A DNA stretch of 64,000 bases from assembly GCA_963763855.1 (NCBI GenBank), contig CAVXPU010000005.1, positions 620,001 through 684,000 on the forward strand, written 5' to 3'. This DNA is from JAIBCC01 sp963763855. Lineage in GTDB: Bacteria; Acidobacteriota; Blastocatellia; Pyrinomonadales; Pyrinomonadaceae. Each line of letters opens with the position of its first letter. The first letter of the stretch is position 1. Shown piece after piece: positions 1 through 6,898 of the stretch. The translations under genes and the position numbers were made by a program. The notes beneath the pieces were generated by a model. It ran no database searches, was not told where the DNA came from, and saw nothing but the letters and a program-made list of their open reading frames with translations.

Positions 1-28
1 TGGGATAAAAAAGTTTCGGATAAAGACT

Positions 29-517
29 ATGTATTGTCCAAATTGTGGATCAGAAAATAAAAAGCACCTAAACTATTGCCGTTTTTGCGGGCTGAATTTA
101 CAGGAAATTCAAAAAACCTATCTTGGTCAGATAGTTTTTGGAGACGAGTCCAATAAATTTCGAACATTAGCCAAAATAAAACGCTTTGGCGAATTTGCGA
201 ATATTTTTCCGTTTATTTTGGCGTTAGTTGGAACTATTTATTGGGTTTTCAATGATGCCACATTTGGCAAAAGACTTGTTTCCATAGGCGTCGGTTGCTT
301 TTTCTTAATTCAAATTATTCAACAAATTATTGGTTATTTTCAGCGACGAGCTCTTAGAAATACGCCAAGACGAGAGATTTTATTTGATGCGAAGCCAAAC
401 GAATTTGAGCCAAAAGAAACTACGAAATTAATTGAAAATCAAGAGCAAATGTTTGGAATACCAAGTATAACGGAAGAATCAACTAAAATGTTGCCAGTTG
501 AAAGAAACACGAAATGA
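29..517 (+). CDS. Zinc-ribbon membrane protein of unknown function
   Basis: 162 aa. The N-terminus has two CxxC knuckles (Cys3/Cys6 and Cys17/Cys20), the layout of a short zinc ribbon. Two hydrophobic stretches at about residues 57-74 and 83-104 look like a membrane hairpin. The tail (110-162) is polar and probably cytoplasmic. Zinc-ribbon plus two-TM proteins are common and mostly uncharacterised, so no function is assigned. It ends just before the RidA gene, and its stop overlaps the upstream alternative start of that gene, so the two may be co-transcribed. Confidence 0.75.
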   Translation: MYCPNCGSENKKHLNYCRFCGLNLQEIQKTYLGQIVFGDESNKFRTLAKIKRFGEFANIFPFILALVGTIYWVFNDATFGKRLVSIGVGCFFLIQIIQQIIGYFQRRALRNTPRREILFDAKPNEFEPKETTKLIENQEQMFGIPSITEESTKMLPVERNTK

Positions 518-521
518 TTCG

Positions 522-905
522 ATGAACAAAATTCAACCGACAAACATTCCCGTCCCGAAAGGACATTATTCGCCAGCCGTTGAGCATAACGGCTTAGTGT
601 TTGTGTCGGGACAATTGCCAATAAATCACGAAACTGGCGTCGCGGAAACTGGTTCGATTGAATTGCAAACTGAGCTTGCTTTGCGAAATGTAGAAGCAAT
701 TTTGGTTGCGGCAAACAGCGATTTGCAACACGTTTTGCAGATGACGATTTATGTTTCCAACATGGACGATTGGGGAAAAGTGAACGAAGTTTATAAACGA
801 ATTTTGGGTGAACACAAACCTGCGAGAGCGATTGTTCCGGTGAAGGATTTGCATTTCGGGACGAAGATTGAAATTCAGGCAATCGCGGCGGTGAGGGAAG
901 ATTAA
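522..905 (+). CDS. RidA family protein (reactive enamine/imine deaminase)
   Basis: About 127 aa, the usual RidA/YjgF length. Family features are the N-terminal YSPAV..NGLVFVSGQLP block, the central LRNVEAIL helix and the C-terminal PARAIVPVKDL segment, whose Arg lies where RidA proteins bind the substrate carboxylate. RidA hydrolyses reactive 2-aminoacrylate-type intermediates released by PLP enzymes such as threonine dehydratase, which is also encoded in this window (ilvA at 25 kb). An upstream in-frame ATG at 498 overlaps the preceding gene. The ATG at 522 gives the family N-terminus and is preferred. Confidence 0.9.
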   Translation: MNKIQPTNIPVPKGHYSPAVEHNGLVFVSGQLPINHETGVAETGSIELQTELALRNVEAILVAANSDLQHVLQMTIYVSNMDDWGKVNEVYKRILGEHKPARAIVPVKDLHFGTKIEIQAIAAVRED

Positions 906-969
906 CCACATAGGGACATAGAAAACATAGAAAAGATTAAAACTATGTATCCTATGTTTCTATGTGGTT
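904..969. repeat. Hyphenated inverted repeat between RidA and PhzF genes
   Basis: AACCACATAG at 904-913 pairs with CTATGTGGTT at 960-969. Between them the CATAG motif recurs (GGACATAG, AACATAG, then ACTATG, CCTATG), so both arms are built of a short spaced motif. The pattern of spaced short motifs closing on themselves recurs elsewhere in the window with other sequences (4341, 10541, 30012). Confidence 0.75.
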
Positions 970-977
970 GAAAATAT

Positions 978-1760
978 ATGAAACGGACGATTTATCAAGT
1001 CGATGCATTTACGAAAGAAGTTTTCGGCGGAAATCCGGCGGCGATTTGTCCTTTGGATGAATGGCTCGACGCTGATTTGATGCAGAAAATCGCCCTCGAA
1101 AACAACTTGAGTGAGACGGCGTTTTTCGTCAAAAAGGACGACGTTTATGAAATTCGCTGGTTTACGCCGACTTATGAAATTGACCTTTGCGGACATGCTA
1201 CGCTCGCATCTGCATTCGTGATTTTCGATATTTTGAAACTAGAAACGGAACTTCTCAAATTTCATTCGCACAAAAGCGGAAGCCTAAGTGTTGAAAAGAA
1301 AGGAGATATGCTTGTTTTGGATTTTCCGTCGCGGCTTGTTTCGCCGTCAGAAGCTCCGAAAGGTTTGATAGAAGCACTTGGCAAGCAACCAAAAGAAGTT
1401 TTGAAAGCTCGTGATTATTTTCTGGTTTACGATAATGAGCAAGAAGTTTTGGATTTGAAGCCGAATTTTTCTAAGTTGTTAGAAATTGACGCACACGGTT
1501 TTATTGTTACCGCAAAAGGCGATTCGTCCGATTTTGTTTCACGATTTTTCGCCCCCGAAGTTGGCGTTTTTGAAGACCCTGTAACGGGTTCGTCGCATTG
1601 CAATCTGATTCCGTTTTGGGCGGAAAGGCTCGGCAAGACCGCACTATTTGCAAAACAAATATCGGCTCGCGGCGGCGAATTATTTTGCGAATTGAAAGGC
1701 GATAGAGTAAAGATCGGCGGAAATGCGGTTTTGTATTTGAAAGGTGAGATTTATATTTAA
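978..1760 (+). CDS. PhzF family phenazine biosynthesis-like isomerase/epimerase
   Basis: 260 aa. The N-terminus YQVDAFT..VFGGNPAAIC and the NNLSETAFF segment are hallmarks. In PhzF the Glu of the LSET motif is the catalytic acid/base. The C-terminal half repeats the fold and has the conserved DPVTGSSHC segment. The protein is cytosolic and probably dimeric. Most PhzF-like proteins outside phenazine clusters have unknown substrates, and no phenazine genes are nearby, so a specific reaction cannot be named. Confidence 0.9.
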   Translation: MKRTIYQVDAFTKEVFGGNPAAICPLDEWLDADLMQKIALENNLSETAFFVKKDDVYEIRWFTPTYEIDLCGHATLASAFVIFDILKLETELLKFHSHKSGSLSVEKKGDMLVLDFPSRLVSPSEAPKGLIEALGKQPKEVLKARDYFLVYDNEQEVLDLKPNFSKLLEIDAHGFIVTAKGDSSDFVSRFFAPEVGVFEDPVTGSSHCNLIPFWAERLGKTALFAKQISARGGELFCELKGDRVKIGGNAVLYLKGEIYI

Positions 1761-1772
1761 GAAGGTTTGAGC

Positions 1773-2324
1773 ATGAGTCAGAAAACTCCACAAGAGAAAA
1801 AAGCCTTGAGTTACTCCAAAGATTGTCGGAACACTTATGGTGAAAATGAAAAAGCTTCACGGAAAAATATTCCGCTTCGTAAAGCAAAATCGAATCGCTC
1901 GTATCGTAAAAAGGTAAACGATGTTTTAAATCAAAGTCTTAAAGTAGCAGATTCGGAAAGTATTGATTTTATTGAAAATACGGTTAAAAGTATCAAAGGA
2001 GATAATTGGAAAAAATGTCCTGATATGCCACTAGGCGAAGTTGTTGAAAGGCAGATTAATGGTCGTGATAATAATGTTGGTAAAGGAAAAACTGCACGGA
2101 AAAAAATTAGAGAGACTGTTAAAAACGTAGAAATTGAAATTGCTCAAGAACCCAATCAATGGGTTGCGAAAGCAAGAAGTTTTCCAAATATTTCAGCAGT
2201 TGGCGAAACTCCAGAAAAAGCAGTCGAAAATTTTAAATATTTGGCGAAAGCCGCTATTGGAAATGATTTGGGGTTTGAGATAACAATTTTAATGGACGGA
2301 AAATTAATAAAACCGAATTTATAA
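1773..2324 (+). CDS. Hypothetical protein with C-terminal HicB-like domain
   Basis: 183 aa from the ATG at 1773, which has an AAGAAGG ribosome site 8 nt upstream. A TTG two codons earlier is possible. The first ~110 residues are very basic and polar (TPQEKKALSYSKDCRN, then a Lys/Arg-rich stretch) and I do not recognise them. The last ~70 residues (IEIAQEPNQWVAKARSFP..AVGETPEKAVENF) have the beta-beta-alpha pattern of the HicB/UPF0150 antitoxin fold. No HicA toxin is adjacent. It is followed 14 nt later by sufC and may share its transcript. Confidence 0.6.
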   Translation: MSQKTPQEKKALSYSKDCRNTYGENEKASRKNIPLRKAKSNRSYRKKVNDVLNQSLKVADSESIDFIENTVKSIKGDNWKKCPDMPLGEVVERQINGRDNNVGKGKTARKKIRETVKNVEIEIAQEPNQWVAKARSFPNISAVGETPEKAVENFKYLAKAAIGNDLGFEITILMDGKLIKPNL

Positions 2325-2338
2325 GAGTTAAAATAATT

Positions 2339-3091
2339 ATGTTATTAGAAATAAAGGATTTACACGCCGGAATTGAAGGCAGAGAAATATTGAAAGGCTT
2401 GAACTTGAACATCAAAGCAGGCGAAGTTCACGCGATTATGGGACCGAATGGTTCGGGCAAATCTACGTTGTCAAAAGTTTTGGCAGGGCATCCTACTTAC
2501 GAAGTTTTGTCGGGCGAAGTGATTTATGAAGGCAAAAACTTGCTCGAACTTGATCCTGATGAACGAGCGAGAGAAGGAGTTTTTCTCGCATTTCAATATC
2601 CGGTCGAAATTCCGGGCGTTTCAAATTCGCAGTTTTTGCGGCTCGCGTATAACGAAAAAATGAAGCATCACGGCTTGGAAGAGCTTGATCCGCTTGAGTT
2701 TAACGATTATTTAGCCGAAAAAGCAAAGATCGTCGAAATGGACAAATCGTTTTTCAAACGCTCAGTCAACGAAGGTTTTTCGGGCGGCGAGAAAAAACGC
2801 AACGAGATTTTGCAAATGGCTGTTCTCGAACCAAAGCTCGCTATTTTAGACGAAACTGATTCGGGTTTGGATATTGATGCATTGCGGATTGTTGCCGAAG
2901 GTGTCAACAAATTGCGAAATGCGGAAAACGGAATCATTCTCGTAACGCATTATCAAAGGCTTTTGAACTACATCGCACCGGATTTCGTTCATGTATTGGC
3001 AGATGGGAAAATCGTCAAACAAGGCGGCAAGGAATTGGCGTTGGAGTTGGAAGAAAAGGGTTACGATTGGGTCAAAGCGGCGGGAAAATAA
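2339..3091 (+). CDS. sufC: Fe-S cluster assembly ATPase SufC
   Basis: 250 aa ABC-type ATPase without membrane segments. Walker A is GPNGSGKST (about residues 36-44), the signature motif is the SufC-type SGGEKKRNEI, and Walker B is followed by DETDSGLD. These variants are specific to SufC, the cytosolic ATPase of the SufBCD scaffold that assembles iron-sulfur clusters. sufD follows. No sufB is present in the window; it may lie upstream of it or elsewhere. Confidence 0.97.
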   Translation: MLLEIKDLHAGIEGREILKGLNLNIKAGEVHAIMGPNGSGKSTLSKVLAGHPTYEVLSGEVIYEGKNLLELDPDERAREGVFLAFQYPVEIPGVSNSQFLRLAYNEKMKHHGLEELDPLEFNDYLAEKAKIVEMDKSFFKRSVNEGFSGGEKKRNEILQMAVLEPKLAILDETDSGLDIDALRIVAEGVNKLRNAENGIILVTHYQRLLNYIAPDFVHVLADGKIVKQGGKELALELEEKGYDWVKAAGK

Positions 3092-3099
3092 TAGTTTTT

Positions 3100-3140
3100 A
3101 GCCACGAACAAACACGAAATTACACGAACAAAATCCGTGT
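3100..3140. repeat. Spaced CACGAA motif repeat upstream of sufD
   Basis: CACGAAC, CACGAAA and CACGAAC occur at 6-8 nt intervals from 3102, followed by the near-complement CCGTG at 3135. This resembles one arm and the start of the other arm of a spaced-motif inverted repeat like those at 904 and 4341. It lies in the sufC-sufD gap and partly in a possible N-terminal extension of sufD. Confidence 0.45.
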
Positions 3141-3178
3141 TTATCGGCGTTAATATGTGGCAGAAAAGTGGTTTTAAA

Positions 3179-4333
3179 ATGACATTACAAGCAGTGAAAG
3201 AAACAATTTACACAAAAGATTTTCAAGCGGTTTTGGATGGAACAAACGACGCTTGGCTCAAAGAATTGCGACAAAAAGCCTTTGATTATTTTACCGAAAA
3301 CGGCTTTCCGACCGTCAAAAACGAGGAATGGAAATACACAAACGTCAGTCAACAGTTTGCGGTGAGCGGTGAGCAGAAAGTCCAAAGTCCAAAGTCCGAA
3401 GTCCAAAGTCAAAAGGCGGTCGAACTCGTTAATAGTTTTGATTTTGAGCGAAATGGATTTACCGCTTTAAATTTAGCGTTTGCGGATTTTACTGTCATCA
3501 CGATTCCGAAGGAAACTTCGGTCGAAAAACCGTTTGAATTTAACTTCAAAGCGGACGAAAATACCGCGAATTTTCCGCATATAATTGTCATCGCCGAACG
3601 CGGCTCGAAGGCGACGATTGTCGAAAATTACGAATCGGATGCGAAATCTTTTACCAACACGGCGATTCAAATCATCGTAGAAGACAACGCGAATCTGACG
3701 CATTATCGAATTCAAAAAGAATCAACCGAAGCCTTTCACGTTGGCACGACAGAAGTTTCGGTGGGACGCGGAAGTCTTTATAATGCAACAAATATCAATC
3801 TTGGCGGAGCGATTTCCCGGCATGATGTTCACCTGAAATTTACTGCGGAAGGCGGCGAAGCGTTCGTTGACGGATTGTATATGCTCGGTGGCAGTCAGCA
3901 CCACGATACGCATTCGACGATTGATCACGCGTTGCCGAATTGCCTTTCGCATCAGACTTACAAAGGTGTTTTGAACGATAAATCTCGCGGAGTGTTTAAC
4001 GGAAAAGTCTTTGTTCGCGAGAACGCCAGCGGGACGGACGCACAGCAATCGAATAAAAATCTGCTGCTTTCAAACGACGCGAGAGTTGACACAAAACCGC
4101 AGCTCGAAATTTTTAACGACGATGTAAAATGTGCCCACGGGGCAACGGTCGGGCAATTGGAAGAGGAAGAATTGTTTTATTTGTTGAGTCGAGGACTAAA
4201 CGAGAAACTCGCGAAAAATCTGTTGACTTATGGATTTGCTGAGGAAATTATTAACAAAATCGGTATTGAGGCGATCAAAAAAGATTTAGATGAAACGGTG
4301 TTGAATCGGCTGGATGTGAAATTAGAGGCTTGA
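3179..4333 (+). CDS. sufD: Fe-S cluster assembly protein SufD
   Basis: 384 aa from the ATG at 3179. In-frame starts at 3137 (GTG) and 3155 would add residues encoded by intergenic repeat and are less likely. The C-terminal half shows the SufB/SufD beta-helix core (SRHDVHLKF.AEGGEAFVDGLYML, the His-rich HHDTHSTIDHALPN, GKVFVRENASGTDAQQSNKNLLLS, CAHGATVGQLEEEELFYLLSRG). SufD partners SufB and SufC in the cluster scaffold. Unusually, residues of about 67-80 are encoded by a run of near-identical heptanucleotides (3377-3413), giving a low-complexity Gln/Lys/Ser linker. Confidence 0.95.
   Translation: MTLQAVKETIYTKDFQAVLDGTNDAWLKELRQKAFDYFTENGFPTVKNEEWKYTNVSQQFAVSGEQKVQSPKSEVQSQKAVELVNSFDFERNGFTALNLAFADFTVITIPKETSVEKPFEFNFKADENTANFPHIIVIAERGSKATIVENYESDAKSFTNTAIQIIVEDNANLTHYRIQKESTEAFHVGTTEVSVGRGSLYNATNINLGGAISRHDVHLKFTAEGGEAFVDGLYMLGGSQHHDTHSTIDHALPNCLSHQTYKGVLNDKSRGVFNGKVFVRENASGTDAQQSNKNLLLSNDARVDTKPQLEIFNDDVKCAHGATVGQLEEEELFYLLSRGLNEKLAKNLLTYGFAEEIINKIGIEAIKKDLDETVLNRLDVKLEA
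3377..3413 (+). repeat. Heptanucleotide tandem repeat inside sufD
   Basis: About five copies of GTCCAAA (one GTCCGAA, last copy GTCAAAA) lie in frame in sufD, between the N-terminal helical region and the beta-helix core. Similar heptad tracts otherwise appear in gaps between genes here (35457, 50220, 58504). The region tolerates translation as a polar linker. Confidence 0.85.
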
Positions 4334-4340
4334 GAAAGGG

Positions 4341-4784
4341 TTCACCACAGAGGACACAGAGAGCACAGAGATTTTTATGGAGTTGAATGAAATTAGTGAG
4401 AAAATCATCGGTTGTGCAATTCGTGTTCATCGGACGCTTGGTCCCGGACTTTTGGAGAGCACATACGAAGTTTGTTTGATTCACGAATTGCAAAAAGCAG
4501 GACTCGAAGTTCAATCACAGTTGGCTCTGCCCGTAATTTATGACGGAATTAAGCTCGACGCGGGTTATCGGATTGATTTGTTGGTTGAAAATGCCGTGAT
4601 TGTTGAACTAAAGGCGATTGATGGTCTGTTGCCAATTCACGAAGCACAGGTTATTTCGTATCTAAAATTGAGCGGAAAGAAGGTCGGATTATTGATAAAT
4701 TTCAACGTCAAACAGTTAATCAAAGGCTTAAAGAGGTTGGCAAACTAAAAAACACTCTGTGCTCTCTGTGAGCTCTGTGGTGAA
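4341..4784. mobile_element. GxxExxY cassette bounded by 30-bp inverted repeats
   Basis: A 30-bp arm at 4341-4370 (TTCACCACAGAG, two variable bases, CACAGAGAGCACAGAG) is matched in reverse complement at 4755-4784 with only two mismatches. The arms contain spaced CACAGAG motifs and enclose exactly one gene (4377-4748), whose start codon is 7 nt inside the left arm and whose stop is 6 nt before the right arm. No transposase is encoded, so movement would need help in trans. Confidence 0.75.
4377..4748 (+). CDS. GxxExxY family protein
   Basis: 123 aa. The signature GLLESTY (G-x-x-E-x-x-Y) follows RVHRTLGPG, and the family core continues with DAGYRIDLLVEN.VIVELKAI and EAQVISYLKLSGKKVGLLINF. The D..VE.K pattern resembles the catalytic core of PD-(D/E)XK nucleases, which is an inference. 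The cellular role is unknown. The gene sits tightly between two inverted-repeat arms inside the suf region, which suggests it arrived as a unit. Confidence 0.9.
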   Translation: MELNEISEKIIGCAIRVHRTLGPGLLESTYEVCLIHELQKAGLEVQSQLALPVIYDGIKLDAGYRIDLLVENAVIVELKAIDGLLPIHEAQVISYLKLSGKKVGLLINFNVKQLIKGLKRLAN

Positions 4785-4807
4785 AAAAATGGAGGCGAAA
4801 GAAAATT

Positions 4808-4978
4808 ATGAGAGCAAGAATAGCATTAATAATAGAAGAAGATTTATTGGCAAAGGTGGATGCGATCGCGGTTGTTAAAATCAAGCGTTCATCGGTGATT
4901 GTCCAGGCGATTACGGAATTTATTGCACGCGAAGAAGCGAAAGCACCGAAAGTTGAAGCGGAAATTGCCGTGAAATAA
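4808..4978 (+). CDS. Small ribbon-helix-helix (CopG-like) protein
   Basis: 56 aa, starting MRARIALIIEEDLLAKVD. The layout is a short basic beta-strand (RARIALII), a helix (EEDLLAKVDAIA), then KIKRSSVIVQAITEFIAREE, as in ribbon-helix-helix DNA-binding domains. A GGAGG ribosome site lies about 12 nt upstream. No toxin gene is next to it. It lies between the GxxExxY cassette and sufS and might be a regulator, which is speculative. Confidence 0.75.
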   Translation: MRARIALIIEEDLLAKVDAIAVVKIKRSSVIVQAITEFIAREEAKAPKVEAEIAVK

Positions 4979-5010
4979 TCGCGTTGAAATTTTTAGCTCG
5001 ATTGCAGCGA

Positions 5011-5138
5011 AATGTTTGTAGACAAACGTTGACAATTAAATTTGAGTTGCAGAGCAATGGCATAGCGTTTATGTCGTTCCTATGGAACTCGCGTTGTTTC
5101 TTAAATTGTTAACTACAAACATTGCGTTCCTACGGAAC
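5011..5138. repeat. Non-coding inverted-repeat element with trinucleotide-loop hairpins
   Basis: AATGTTTGTAG (5011-5021) is mirrored by CTACAAACATT (5113-5123). Inside and just after are GTTCC-tat-GGAAC (5076-5088) and GTTCC-tac-GGAAC (5126-5138), and the left arm itself folds as GTTTGT-ag-ACAAAC (5014-5027). It occupies most of the gap between the RHH gene and sufS and codes for nothing visible. Confidence 0.7.
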
Positions 5139-5171
5139 TAAATCGATAGAGAACGTTTCAAGAGAAATTGT

Positions 5172-6414
5172 ATGACAGCAGTAAAACAAATGAGCAATTT
5201 TGATGTAAATAAAATTCGTGAAGATTTCCCGATCTTGTCGCGTAATGTTCACGGTAAACCGTTGGTTTATTTAGACAACGGCGGTTCTTCGCAATCGCCT
5301 GCGAGCGTGATTGCACGGTTTGATAAATATCATTCGGAAGAACATTCCAACGTCCATCGTGGCGTGCATTATCTTTCGCAACTGGCGACAAATGAATACG
5401 AAAAAGCCCGCGTCAAGGTGCAAAAATTCATTAACGCACGCGAGGCGAAAGAGTGTATTTTTGTTCGCGGTTGCACCGAAGGCGTGAATTTGGTTGCCCA
5501 ATCTTACGGGCGGGCGAATTTTAATGAAGGCGACGAAATTATTTTGTCGCAAATGGAACATCACGCCAACATCATTCCGTGGCAGATGATTGCCGAAGAA
5601 AAAGGTGCGAAAATTCGCGTGATTCCGATGAACGAACGCGGCGAACTTATCTTGGACGAATACGAAAATATGTTTAATGAACGGACAAAATTCGTCTCGA
5701 TTATTCACGTTTCAAATGCACTCGGCACAATCAATCCGGTGAAATCGATGATCGAAACTGCACATAAATTCGGCGTTCCGGTCATGGTTGATGCGGCTCA
5801 GAGCATTCCGCATATGAAGGTTGACGTGCAAGATTTGGACTGCGATTTTCTGACATTTTCGGGACACAAAATGTTTGCACTTTCGGGCAGCGGTGTGCTT
5901 TACGGCAAGAAAGAGTTTTTGGAAAAAATGCCGCCGTATCAAACAGGCGGTTCGATGATTCGCACCGTAACTTTTGAAAAGACTACGTTTGCAGGTTTGC
6001 CGGAAAAATTTGAAGCCGGAACTCCGGCAATCGCCACGAGCATCGCCATCGGTGCGGCAATCGATTATTTGAACGAAATCGGGATGGACAAATATCACCG
6101 AATACGAACACGAATTGCTCGAATACGCGACAAAGAAAATGTCGGCAATCGAAGGCGTGAGAATCATCGGAACGGCGGCAAACAAAGCCTCAGTAATTTC
6201 CTTCACGATCGACGACATTCACCCGCACGACATCGGCACAATTCTCGACCAAGAAGGCATCGCCATCCGTGCCGGACACCATTGTGCCCAGCCGATCATG
6301 CAATTTTTCGAGATTCCCGCGACCGCCCGTGCGAGTTTTGCGTTTTATAATACGAAAGAAGAAGTTGATAAATTAGTGGATGCGGTGAGTAAGGTGATTG
6401 AGGTTTTTGCTTAA
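5172..6414 (+). CDS. sufS: Cysteine desulfurase SufS (frameshifted in this sequence)
   Basis: Class V PLP aminotransferase fold of the SufS type. It has the N-terminal DFPILSR..HGKPLVYLDNG segment, the PLP lysine in FSGHKMFALSGSGVLYG, and the catalytic cysteine in AGHHCAQP. It takes sulfur from cysteine and passes it to SufU (encoded at 13.4 kb) for cluster assembly on SufBCD. The reading frame shifts at about 6092: removing one base in GACAAATATCACC restores MDKITEYEHELLEYATKKM and joins the downstream frame through to 6414. The shift is probably a sequence error. The C-terminal tail has a second copy at 6821. Confidence 0.93.
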
Positions 6415-6433
6415 AGTGATTGAAGAAGAACAA

Positions 6434-6832
6434 ATGCTGCCAATGTTCGTTGAAGTCTGTCCGACCTTTGCAGAAAAATGGAACGAACATAAAGAAGAGT
6501 ATAAGGACGAAGAAAACTATTTGCCTTATATTGCTTTAGCAGATTTCGCACGGCATTTGTTTGAACTTGAAAGACAAAATAAAACTGAAAATTTTGAAAG
6601 AATTTTTGAATTGATTGAAAGATTTCATTTTGAAGGGAATGACTATGTGCAAAATGCCGTGGCAATAGGATTGCTTGAGAATCTGCAAAATTTTAGCAAG
6701 GAAAATGATTTTCAAAACCAAGTTTTTTTGAGATACTTAGAGCCTGAATCTTTAAAATGGTGGAATGAATTGCAAAAATTTTGGACAGGGAAAAGTCAAT
6801 ATATTGGACAAACCTTTAGCGAAGAAGGTTGA
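6434..6832 (+). CDS. Small hypothetical protein at the sufS 3' end
   Basis: 132 aa from the ATG at 6434; an earlier start at 6398 overlaps sufS. It is acidic and helical, with MLPMFVEVCPTFAEKWNEH at the N-terminus, AVAIGLLENLQNF in the middle and an aromatic C-terminal region. The look is of small DUF7674-like proteins, but this is a weak impression. The gene lies between two related copies of the sufS tail (6358 and 6821). A single-base difference at the end would fuse it to the second tail copy. Confidence 0.6.
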   Translation: MLPMFVEVCPTFAEKWNEHKEEYKDEENYLPYIALADFARHLFELERQNKTENFERIFELIERFHFEGNDYVQNAVAIGLLENLQNFSKENDFQNQVFLRYLEPESLKWWNELQKFWTGKSQYIGQTFSEEG

Positions 6833-6875
6833 TAATCTAGCCGAAAAAGTGAGCAAAGTGATTGAGATTTTCTCG
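6821..6875 (+). pseudogene. Second, diverged copy of the sufS 3' end
   Basis: With one base dropped after GAAGAAG, this stretch reads EEVDNLAEKVSKVIEIFS, clearly related to the sufS C-terminus EEVDKLVDAVSKVIEVFA encoded at 6358-6411. It has no start of its own and runs into the terminator. It looks like the original sufS end displaced by insertion of the preceding gene, or the product of recombination with a diverged sufS. Confidence 0.65.
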
Positions 6876-6896
6876 CAAAACCTCAATCACTTTTTT
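6855..6896 (+). terminator. Rho-independent terminator after the suf region
   Basis: AAAGTGATTGAG (6855-6866) pairs with CTCAATCACTTT (6882-6893), a 12-bp stem with a 15-nt loop, followed by a T run at 6891-6896. The left arm is part of the sufS-tail copy. It lies between convergent genes and, with A residues on the other side, might work for both strands. Confidence 0.8.
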
Positions 6897-6898
6897 AT

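Noticed and set aside
1773..4978. HicB-like protein and ribbon-helix-helix protein as toxin-antitoxin modules
   Set aside because: Neither has an adjacent toxin-sized partner (HicA, RelE or PIN); the GxxExxY gene between them is separately bounded by repeats.
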